5,113 nt of DNA. It comes from Verrucomicrobiota bacterium (GTDB taxonomy: Bacteria; Verrucomicrobiota; Verrucomicrobiia; Limisphaerales; UBA11320). The notes below the pieces were generated by a model that was not told where the DNA came from, did not search any database, and saw only the letters and a list, made by a program, of their open reading frames with translations. The stretch is from positions 1 through 5,113 of the forward strand of contig VHDG01000344.1 of the NCBI GenBank assembly GCA_016871475.1. The letters are read 5' to 3'. Positions within the stretch are counted from its first letter, which is position 1; each line of letters starts with the position of its first letter. This document shows, in pieces, positions 1 through 5,113 of this stretch. A program made the position numbers and the translations under genes.

Positions 1-347
1 AACGTTCGGGTAAACGTTCCGTAGACCCTCTCCACACGATGATACTTCTTGTTGTTGTCCTCTCGCTCCAGCCTTCGCTCGCCTTCAATTGAAAGAACTC
101 CGTTCTGCAACCTGACGGAGACATCCTCCTTGGCCACCTCAGGAAGCTCAGCCTTGATCAAATAACCGGTCTGATCCTCGACAATATCCACCAGCGGAGA
201 CCACTCGGCGGAAGCCAACCCCTCGCCCTCACCTCCGCCTACGCGCGTCTTCGATCCTCCGGTGCCAAAGACCTGGCTCAACCGGCTCTGTAGCTCCTCC
301 ATCTCTTTCCATGGGTTCCACTTATTCTCGTATCGAACAATAGCCAT
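1..347 (-). CDS. Hsp20/alpha-crystallin family small heat shock protein (3' end cut by window edge)
   Basis: This is an ATP-independent cytoplasmic chaperone that binds unfolding proteins and holds them for refolding by other chaperones. 115 codons are visible. The N-terminal arm (about residues 1-47, starting MAIVRYENKWNPWKEMEEL) is short and contains a Gly-rich linker at 36-43. The alpha-crystallin domain starts near residue 49 with WSPLVDIVED, followed by YLIKAELPEVAKEDVSV and NGVLSIEGERR, the classic Hsp20 pattern. The end of the domain and the C-terminal IXI motif lie outside the window; family members are usually about 140-160 residues. The start is fixed by a strong Shine-Dalgarno sequence 5 nt upstream. 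The LPG usually seen at the 'ELPE' position is changed to LPE, a minor variation. The gene is about 330 nt from the MCE gene and has its own candidate promoter, so it is probably a separate transcription unit. The family assignment is secure; the full length is unknown. Confidence 0.95.
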   Translation of the reverse strand, partial: MAIVRYENKWNPWKEMEELQSRLSQVFGTGGSKTRVGGGEGEGLASAEWSPLVDIVEDQTGYLIKAELPEVAKEDVSVRLQNGVLSIEGERRLEREDNNKKYHRVERVYGTFTRT

Positions 348-351
348 ATAA

Positions 352-360
352 ATCACCTTT
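352..360 (-). promoter_or_regulatory. Strong ribosome binding site of the Hsp20 gene
   Basis: On the minus strand the sequence AAAGGTGAT lies directly upstream of the ATG at 347. Its GGTGA core ends 5 nt before the start codon. It is a good anti-16S match and fixes the Hsp20 start. It contrasts with the upstream genes in the window, none of which has a comparably good site. Confidence 0.75.
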
Positions 361-384
361 CAAGTCTGCTTGTTGATCCACAGT

Positions 385-408
385 CCCGCAGGGCGCAGCA
401 CCCTCGGG
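385..408 (-). promoter_or_regulatory. Hairpin in the probable Hsp20 5' leader
   Basis: On the minus strand CCCGAGGG (408-401), a 7-nt loop and CCCTGCGGG (393-385) form an 8-bp GC-rich stem with one bulged base. It sits 37 nt upstream of the Hsp20 ATG and downstream of the candidate promoter, so it would lie in the 5' untranslated leader. There is no T-tract, so it does not look like a terminator. It does not itself cover the ribosome binding site. It could be an mRNA-stabilising or regulatory stem; the role is inferred. Confidence 0.4.
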
Positions 409-434
409 TCCGGCAGTGACGTTTCATGCCACTC

Positions 435-463
435 ACAACACCCCCCTACATATTTGATGCCAA
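435..463 (-). promoter_or_regulatory. Candidate sigma-70-type promoter for the Hsp20 gene
   Basis: On the minus strand TTGGCA (463-458, five of six matches to TTGACA) is followed after a 17-nt spacer by TGTTGT (440-435, three of six matches to TATAAT). It lies about 90 nt upstream of the ATG. The -10 element is weak. I saw no CIRCE operator (TTAGCACTC inverted repeat) and no convincing sigma-32 promoter. It is the best candidate I could find by eye and is unproven. Confidence 0.3.
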
Positions 464-680
464 GTCCCAAGAGGCCGAAGATCTCAACGACACGGGCCCA
501 AACCGCTCAAAATCACTGGCGATATTGGGGAGATCGTGCAGGGACTAAACCCGCCGCAGAGTCAACCGGGTCGATGTGCTACGAAGGGCGGGTCAAGCTG
601 ACACAGGGACGCGAGAAGCGAGGGGTTTTGAGCCTTTCGGGAACGTTGTTGTGGGGGAGGAGACCGCAGGCTCGGGTTTC

Positions 681-1802
681 CTACCTTCGCCCTTCCCTGG
701 GCCTGAGGGTTGGCACCGGGTTGGTCGACTGATTTGGATTTGAGTGGGCGCTTTTTCGAAAGGCGGATCGGAGCAGCCAATGTCGCTTCAACCCCTGCAC
801 CATGTCGTCAGTGTTTACGATCAGGGTGGAAACCTCGGAAAGGACGTTGGTGTTCTGATCCACCTGTTGCCGCAAATTGCCCATGATGAGGCCGAGTTGA
901 TCGATCGCGACGTCCAAACCGGCCGCCACTTCCGTCAGCTGTGCATTCACATTGGTTACCGCGGTATTGGCGGAGTTCAGCGCCTGGTTTGCAGCGGTGA
1001 GAGCCGAATCCAGCTCCTTCTGAGTCTGTGGCAGGATCAGCCATTCGCCCAGGGCGCCCTTGGGATTCTTGAGATTGCTCGTGATCGTCTCGAGGTTGAG
1101 CACAACGGGCTCCGACTTGTTGAGAAGATTGTTCACCCGCTCGGTTGCGATGGCCGTGTTGGCCATGATGACCGTCAAGGAGTTGGTCAGAGCGAGAATG
1201 AACGGCAGCGCATCCTTGGCCTGCTGGACGATCTCGTCCATTTGAGCAGCGATCTCAGGCGGTTCATTGGCTGGCAACATGTAAGGCTTGCCCTCCCAAG
1301 GCTTGTAGGCCCCGGTGGATACATCCGCCAGCGCCTCCAGGAGCGTATGGTCCTTCGACTTGTAGGTGGCATAAACTCGGCCGTGCTTGCCTGAAGCATC
1401 CCCTTTGTTCACCTCCAGATAACGGCTGCCCAAAAGACCCAGCGACTTGACGTTCACTGTCGAGTCACTCCAGACATAACCACTGTAGTGTCCAAGAATC
1501 ACGAACTCCACATACACGTTGTTTGTACTCAGCGGATCATCGGCTTCGACCTTTGTGATTTCGCCGATGTCAAAGCCCATCATCTTCACCTTGTCCCCCT
1601 CCCGAATCCCCCCGCCGCTTCGGAGATACGTGTAGTAAGGCGCCTTCAGAAGGAACCAACCCCGCTCCTTGGCGGTGGTGCGAAGATAAAAAGCCAGGCC
1701 GGCCAGCATCATCAATGCGGCAGCCAGAATAAAAATGCCGACGACCTTTTCAACGCGGCTGAGCCGGGTTCTAAGCTGGGGAGTGAGATCTTGGATGGGC
1801 AT
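681..1802 (-). CDS. MCE (MlaD-family) membrane-anchored lipid transport protein
   Basis: This is probably the periplasmic substrate-binding subunit of an MCE-type ABC transporter, which in known systems forms a hexameric ring passing lipids between the permease and the outer envelope. The 373 residues show a short cytoplasmic N-terminus, one membrane anchor (about 19-40), and a single MCE domain (about 48-135). Its marks are VKMMGFDIGEITKVEADD and the SLGLLGSRYLEVNKG strand pattern. A linker (about 140-180) and a long helical region (about 181-345) follow. Residues 267-315 form seven consecutive heptads with hydrophobics at positions 2 and mostly 5, so a coiled-coil tube or needle is plausible. 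The last 30 residues are basic and Pro/Asn-rich. E. coli MlaD is only about 180 residues, so the tail is much longer, closer in style to Mce or PqiB-like proteins. The gene starts 21 nt after the ATPase stop. No good Shine-Dalgarno sequence precedes it (a pyrimidine tract does), so translation may depend on coupling. The family assignment is firm; the transported substrate is unknown. Confidence 0.9.
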   Translation of the reverse strand: MPIQDLTPQLRTRLSRVEKVVGIFILAAALMMLAGLAFYLRTTAKERGWFLLKAPYYTYLRSGGGIREGDKVKMMGFDIGEITKVEADDPLSTNNVYVEFVILGHYSGYVWSDSTVNVKSLGLLGSRYLEVNKGDASGKHGRVYATYKSKDHTLLEALADVSTGAYKPWEGKPYMLPANEPPEIAAQMDEIVQQAKDALPFILALTNSLTVIMANTAIATERVNNLLNKSEPVVLNLETITSNLKNPKGALGEWLILPQTQKELDSALTAANQALNSANTAVTNVNAQLTEVAAGLDVAIDQLGLIMGNLRQQVDQNTNVLSEVSTLIVNTDDMVQGLKRHWLLRSAFRKSAHSNPNQSTNPVPTLRPREGRR

Positions 1803-1823
1803 TGGAAAAAAGCGGGGTTGTTG

Positions 1824-2600
1824 TCACCGATGATTCGCAGCCAGGCAGTCCGAAAGCTCCTGGCGGCTGATGGGCTCGACGACCGTTCGAAATCTGCCGT
1901 TGCTCAGCATGGCAAACCGTCTGCCCTCTCCCCACCATGGAGAGAAATCGTCACACGTGGCAATGAGTGTCGCACGCCGATAGGCCATCAAGGGATGCCC
2001 CGTCCACAACTGACCCAGGAAATCCATCCACCATCGCGCATGCACCGGATCAAGGCCCGTGAGAGGATTGTCGAGGAGCAGTATTTCCGGCTGCAGGATG
2101 CAAGCCCGCGCGAGACTCGCGCGCTGAGCCCAATTGCGGCTGATGCGGGTGCTCGGAAGCTCCGCCATGCCTCCCATGCCTACCGCTTCGAGCCAGGCCC
2201 CGGCTCGATCGGCGGCGTCCGCGAATGAAACGTTGTGATGATACTGAAGCGGCAACGCCACGTTTTCTGCGACGCTCAGATGCGCGAACAAGAGTCCCCC
2301 GTCATGCACCAAGCCCGTGCGAAACTGCGCTCCCGCATCCGCTCTCGGACCTCCGCGGCCCGTGATCTCGGCCCCGTCCAAAAGCAGTCTCCCGGAGTTC
2401 AGAGGAAGCACCCCCACCAGAGTGGACAGCAGATCTGATTTCCCGGAACCCAGCAGGCCCCCCACGACCCAGAAGTCGTTCCGTTGCACCGCCCAGTTGA
2501 CGCCGGCCAGCGAAGATGTGCCAGGATTCGACGTCGAAGCCACCTCGGCGTCACAGAGTTCAAGAAGCGAAACATCAGATCCATCCGCTGCGGCGTTCAT
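1824..2600 (-). CDS. MlaF-like ABC transporter ATP-binding protein with divergent catalytic motifs
   Basis: This is the nucleotide-binding subunit expected to power the neighbouring MlaE-type permease from the cytoplasmic side. It has 258 residues, close to the family norm of about 250-270. Walker A is intact (GLLGSGKS, 48-55). The Q-loop region reads LVHDGGLLFAHLSVAENVALPL (97-118 in two conserved blocks), with His99 where Gln is usual. The signature is ISRNW (153-157) instead of LSGGQ, though the following QR and LARA are kept. Walker B is ILLLD (173-177), followed by Asn178 where the catalytic Glu is normal. The D-loop GLD (182-184) is kept. The switch His is Cys216 (ATCDD). The frame is uninterrupted, so this looks like a diverged family and not recent decay. 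The ATG overlaps the permease TGA by 4 nt (ATGA at 2600-2597), implying translational coupling, and no Shine-Dalgarno sequence is visible. ATP binding is plausible; hydrolysis is uncertain. Confidence 0.9.
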   Translation of the reverse strand: MNAAADGSDVSLLELCDAEVASTSNPGTSSLAGVNWAVQRNDFWVVGGLLGSGKSDLLSTLVGVLPLNSGRLLLDGAEITGRGGPRADAGAQFRTGLVHDGGLLFAHLSVAENVALPLQYHHNVSFADAADRAGAWLEAVGMGGMAELPSTRISRNWAQRASLARACILQPEILLLDNPLTGLDPVHARWWMDFLGQLWTGHPLMAYRRATLIATCDDFSPWWGEGRRFAMLSNGRFRTVVEPISRQELSDCLAANHR

Positions 2601-3541
2601 GGAGAATCGAGTGAAATCCGGCTCAAGGCCAGGAACACGGCATCAATCAGCACACAGAGCACCACCCCTTGCGTGAGAGCCCGGATGGCTGCTCTTGGTA
2701 TGTCCTCGCGGCGAATTGGCTGCGCCAGACCGTGGTAGCAAAGCAGGAGCGCGAGCGTGACACCGAGAATCCCCGACTTCAGACCCAACGCGAGGAAGTC
2801 CAGGGGATGCAGAGCCCGGGCGAGCTGTCCAAAATAGTCCCCGGGCAGGATCGGGATGTTCTGGAGGAAGGCCCAGAGATAGCCACTGAGCACGGCAGCC
2901 ACTATGGCGTAGACGGTCAGGCAAAACACACCCAGAGCCATCCCGAGGACACGAGGCACAACCCAGTAGTGGATGGGATCGATCCCGATCGCCTCCATGG
3001 CCTCAATCTCATGACTGGCGCGTGCGGATCCCAATTCGATCACAGACTCCGAGCCCGCCCGGACCAAGACCACCAGCGCAGCCAGCATGGGGCCAAGCTC
3101 ACGCACCACCACCATGACCATCACAGTGCCAAGGTAATCCTGAGCACCCAGGCGCGTCGTAAAAACCACCGTCTGGCCAATCACGGCAAGACCCAGCAAC
3201 GAGGAAAGAAACAGAACGATCGGCACCGGGCGAACACCCGACCGCAAGACTTCCCGCCAAATCAACGGTGAGATGACCTTGGATGCGCGTCGACGCTGGG
3301 TCAGCAGAACGCTGAGCGTGATCAGACCAAGGGATAACATCCCCCGGAAGCCTCCCAGCAACCGCACGACCTCGCGCCCTGTCCAATGGAAAATGGACAG
3401 CGACCGACGCTCGCGCGCAGCGATGTCAGTCATGTTGGACGTATCTGACGCAGATTCAGCAACAGGCACGGCGGGCAACCTACCCGGGATCCGAAAACGC
3501 CACAACCCCCGACTCCCACCCATCAAACACCCAGGCATCAT
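2597..3541 (-). CDS. mlaE: MlaE-family ABC transporter permease
   Basis: This is the inner-membrane permease of an MCE-type lipid ABC transporter. The 314-residue frame carries an unconserved N-terminus (1-36), an amphipathic region (about 54-80), then membrane segments near 106-127, 137-160, 198-225 and 247-270, and a last one near 290-307. The family core is clear: RELGPMLAALVVLVRAGS (147-164), ELGSARASHEIEAMEAIGID (169-188), then VVPRVLG. The EIEAMEAIGID stretch is the usual cytoplasmic coupling segment. MlaE proteins are usually about 260 residues. The in-frame Met37 (start at 3433) would give 278 residues and may be the true start; Met1, Met2 (3538) and Met7 (3523) are others. None has a strong Shine-Dalgarno sequence, and an in-frame stop at 3557-3559 rules out anything longer. 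There is no N-terminal STAS domain, which some relatives carry. The stop overlaps the ATPase start by 4 nt, and the propeller gene ends 40 nt upstream. Confidence 0.93.
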   Translation of the reverse strand: MMPGCLMGGSRGLWRFRIPGRLPAVPVAESASDTSNMTDIAARERRSLSIFHWTGREVVRLLGGFRGMLSLGLITLSVLLTQRRRASKVISPLIWREVLRSGVRPVPIVLFLSSLLGLAVIGQTVVFTTRLGAQDYLGTVMVMVVVRELGPMLAALVVLVRAGSESVIELGSARASHEIEAMEAIGIDPIHYWVVPRVLGMALGVFCLTVYAIVAAVLSGYLWAFLQNIPILPGDYFGQLARALHPLDFLALGLKSGILGVTLALLLCYHGLAQPIRREDIPRAAIRALTQGVVLCVLIDAVFLALSRISLDSP

Positions 3542-3581
3542 CCATGGGCGACCGGCTCACGTCGGGAACCTCAAGGGTGTT

Positions 3582-4919
3582 TCATCGGCTTGCCGAAGCC
3601 ACGGCATATATCCGGGCTGCGGTACGAAGGAACAAACGATCGCCGGCCATGGCAGGAGTCGCCATACACATGTCGTCATCCCCGAGCGTATTCGTGTGCA
3701 GCACCTCGAACTTGTCGCCGGTCGAGAGCACATAACACACCCCGTTCTCATTGAGACAAAACAATTTTCCTCCAGCCACCCAGGGCGAACTGGTGAAAGC
3801 GAACCCGTTCGGAAGCCGCTCCTTGTCGTAGATCACCCGACCCGTCTTCGCCTCGAAACAGCTCACCAAACCCCGGTCATAAAGAACATAGAGCCGGCCA
3901 TCATGGTACACGGGAGATGGGTTGTAGGGCCCGGCAGTCGGATTGGACCAGGCGATGGATGCATTGTGACTCTCCCCGGGCTTGAGCGAGATGTCACCCG
4001 AAGCGCCGGGCCGGATGGCATAGAGCGGACGCACTTTATCCCCGACGTAACCCGAGCTGACAAAGACGAACCCGTTGCCGGCACAGGGTGTCGGGATGGC
4101 GATGCTGGACATGCCTCGAAGCGACCAAAGCAGCTGTCCATCCAGGTCGTAGCTGCGCACCGCGCCTGTGCCGGGCACAACCAGCTCGGTTCGTTGATCA
4201 TTCCGCCATAGGAACGGCGTGGCCCAGTTGCTCTTCTCATCACGACTTTTTCGCCAGAGATCCTTGCCCGTCTTCGTATCCAGGGCGGACAACTCGGCCT
4301 GGACCTCATTGTCATTCAGAAGTATCAGCTTGCCCTCATGGATCACCGGTGATGCCGCAGATCCCCACCCGTAGCGCGTCGCATGCGGCTCGAGCTTCCG
4401 GGCCCAGACCTGCTCCCCGCTCAAGGTGAAGGCAAAAACCCCAAGCCCTCCAAACACGGCATACACGCGCTGGCCATCGGTCACGGGGGTCTCAGCACCG
4501 TAGCTGCTTTTGAGATGAATGGCGGTTTGCGGCGCTCCCCGGTGGACCACTTTCTCCCATAGGATCCGACCTTGGTTGACATCCAGACAGATCACTTTTG
4601 ACTCATGCTCGGCCTTCGAAGGTTCGGGTCGATCTCCCCCAAAGTACAGACCCTTCTTCGGCGGTTCGGTGTCCCCATGCTTCACCACGGTGGTCACGAA
4701 GATCCGGTCACCCCAAACAATCGGCGAGGACCAACCCCGGCCTGGCAGCTCCGTTTTCCAGGCCACGTTCTCCTTTCCAGACCATCGGTCCGGATGCTTT
4801 CCTTGCTGACTGACGCCAGCGGCACCCGGCCCCCGGAACTGCGGCCAGTGTTCCGCCGACAGGGTCGTGGCCAGAAGGCAAAGAAGGGAACTCAAGAGGA
4901 TCTGTGGATGGTGCATCAT
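3582..4919 (-). CDS. Secreted PQQ-binding-like beta-propeller repeat protein (BamB-like fold)
   Basis: This exported protein is predicted to fold as a beta-propeller of about seven or eight blades. The 445 residues start with a signal peptide: a hydrophobic core at about 7-20 (ILLSSLLCLLATTL) and a likely signal peptidase I site after LSA (residue 22). Cys14 is inside the core and lacks a lipobox, so a lipoprotein is unlikely. The mature protein opens with HWPQFRGPGAAGVS, typical of large propeller families in Verrucomicrobiota and Planctomycetota. Repeats follow the pattern 'sPvv.dgrvyv...g.l.alda.tGk.lW'. Clear examples begin near residues 64, 143, 189, 233, 274, 335, 377 and 420, with tryptophan-docking ends such as GRILWEK, GEQVWARK, GKDLWRK and GQLLWSL. 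No PQQ dehydrogenase active-site features were noted, so it is probably a structural, binding or assembly protein and not an enzyme. ATGs occur at 4919 and 4916, with AGGA about 10 nt upstream. A 40-nt gap to the permease allows co-transcription. The specific role is unknown. Confidence 0.93.
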   Translation of the reverse strand: MMHHPQILLSSLLCLLATTLSAEHWPQFRGPGAAGVSQQGKHPDRWSGKENVAWKTELPGRGWSSPIVWGDRIFVTTVVKHGDTEPPKKGLYFGGDRPEPSKAEHESKVICLDVNQGRILWEKVVHRGAPQTAIHLKSSYGAETPVTDGQRVYAVFGGLGVFAFTLSGEQVWARKLEPHATRYGWGSAASPVIHEGKLILLNDNEVQAELSALDTKTGKDLWRKSRDEKSNWATPFLWRNDQRTELVVPGTGAVRSYDLDGQLLWSLRGMSSIAIPTPCAGNGFVFVSSGYVGDKVRPLYAIRPGASGDISLKPGESHNASIAWSNPTAGPYNPSPVYHDGRLYVLYDRGLVSCFEAKTGRVIYDKERLPNGFAFTSSPWVAGGKLFCLNENGVCYVLSTGDKFEVLHTNTLGDDDMCMATPAMAGDRLFLRTAARIYAVASASR

Positions 4920-5113
4920 CGACGAGAAGTCCTGGGCTGTATCGAAGCGTTCGTCAAGCTTCGGGATCGCCCAGGATCAGTGTCGGAGCGCATGTCACTT
5001 TTCCCAATTCGACCGCCCTGCTTAGCCACGATCGTGATCGGAGCCGAGAGTGGAACCGATGCGCTTCAGTCAGCGGGCTTGATCGACCCAACCCGCCGTA
5101 GACAGGGGAACAT
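4920..5113. other. Upstream region of the propeller gene; no assignable gene
   Basis: Apart from the nested inverted repeat, this region holds a 10-bp perfect palindrome CACGATCGTG (5027-5036) of unknown meaning. It also holds a very weak promoter-like pair on the minus strand (TTGGGA at 5007-5002, 17-nt spacer, GACACT at 4984-4979). Two minus-strand frames are open from the right edge: one stops at 5066-5068 and one at 4954-4956. Either could be the tail of an upstream gene, but the translations are Ser/Arg-rich and unrecognisable, so I do not call one. Confidence 0.4.
4931..4975 (-). promoter_or_regulatory. Nested inverted repeat in front of the propeller gene
   Basis: CCTGGGC (4931-4937) pairs with GCCCAGG (4969-4975), and inside it CGAAGC (4943-4948) pairs with GCTTCG (4958-4963) around a 9-nt loop. 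The two stems are separated by a symmetric 5-nt internal loop on each side. The element ends 11 nt before the ATG at 4919. The minus-strand AGGA that is the best Shine-Dalgarno candidate (4933-4930) overlaps the outer arm. It could be an operator or an mRNA hairpin that limits ribosome access. There is no T-tract, so a terminator is less likely. The repeat is directly visible; its function is inferred. Confidence 0.45.

Larger units (their letters stand above)
348..680. other. Gap between the MCE gene and the Hsp20 gene; no credible gene
   Basis: This stretch of about 330 bases separates the stop of the MCE gene from the Hsp20 start. Its left part holds the Hsp20 ribosome binding site, leader hairpin and candidate promoter. 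A 6-bp inverted repeat, GAGCCT (630-635) with AGGCTC (668-673), lies just past the MCE stop. Its 32-nt loop and lack of a T-run make it a poor terminator. A 120-codon plus-strand frame runs through from 370 to 732, but it overlaps the MCE 3' end and its protein has no recognisable motif or domain. Nothing else was seen. Confidence 0.6.

Noticed and set aside
1..19. Direct repeat AACGTTC (1-7 and 13-19)
   Set aside because: It lies inside the Hsp20 gene and encodes the conserved G-T-F-T-R-T stretch, so it is explained by coding.
359..364. CTTGAA on the minus strand as a sigma-32 -35 element
   Set aside because: It lies only 12 nt before the Hsp20 start codon and overlaps the ribosome binding site, leaving no room for a -10 element and leader.
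630..673. Inverted repeat GAGCCT/AGGCTC as a terminator for the transport operon
   Set aside because: The stem is only 6 bp with a 32-nt loop and no T-run follows it on the minus strand.
370..732. 120-codon plus-strand open frame across the gap before Hsp20
   Set aside because: It has no domain, no ribosome binding site and an unnatural composition, and it overlaps the end of the MCE gene on the other strand.
744..1394. 216-codon plus-strand open frame opposite the MCE gene
   Set aside because: It is fully antisense to the conserved MCE coding sequence and its protein is unrecognisable.
1488..2228. 246-codon plus-strand open frame opposite the MCE and ATPase genes
   Set aside because: It lies antisense to two clear genes and has no motif, signal peptide or ribosome binding site; it is a shadow frame.
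3273..4211. 312-codon plus-strand open frame opposite the permease and propeller genes
   Set aside because: It spans two well-supported minus-strand genes, its protein has no recognisable domain, and long antisense frames are common in GC-rich coding DNA.
5066..5113. Minus-strand 15-codon frame starting ATG at the right edge
   Set aside because: It is too short to recognise and touches the window edge; it may be a chance frame or the tail of an unseen gene.

Overview
The window holds five protein-coding genes, all on the minus strand, in a moderately GC-rich sequence with short gaps between genes. The protein types suggest a Verrucomicrobiota or Planctomycetota-like bacterium, with Verrucomicrobiota favoured. 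They are a secreted PQQ-type beta-propeller protein beginning 'AEHWPQFRGPG', an MCE-type lipid transport cluster with a divergent ATPase, and an Hsp20 beginning 'MAIVRYE'. This placement is inferred from protein style and has not been searched.

In the direction of transcription (right to left): 4920-5113 is upstream DNA with an imperfect nested inverted repeat just before the first gene. 3582-4919 encodes an exported PQQ-like beta-propeller protein. After a 40-nt gap come a MlaE-family permease (2597-3541), a MlaF-like ABC ATPase (1824-2600) and a single-MCE-domain, membrane-anchored substrate-binding protein (681-1802). The permease and ATPase genes overlap by 4 nt (ATGA), and the ATPase and MCE genes are 21 nt apart, so these three look like one operon. 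The propeller gene may be its first member. About 330 bases without a credible gene follow (348-680). Then comes a separately promoted Hsp20 small heat shock protein with a strong ribosome binding site, cut off by the left edge.

The three transport genes together would make an inner-membrane ABC complex with a periplasmic MCE ring, of the kind that moves phospholipids or other hydrophobic molecules across the Gram-negative envelope. No MlaC (periplasmic carrier) or MlaB (STAS) gene lies in the window. The most unusual point is the ATPase. Its Walker A motif and Walker B aspartate are intact, but the Q-loop Gln, the LSGGQ signature, the catalytic Glu and the H-loop His are all replaced in an otherwise undamaged reading frame. 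I found no RNA genes, mobile elements, CRISPR arrays or convincing rho-independent terminators.
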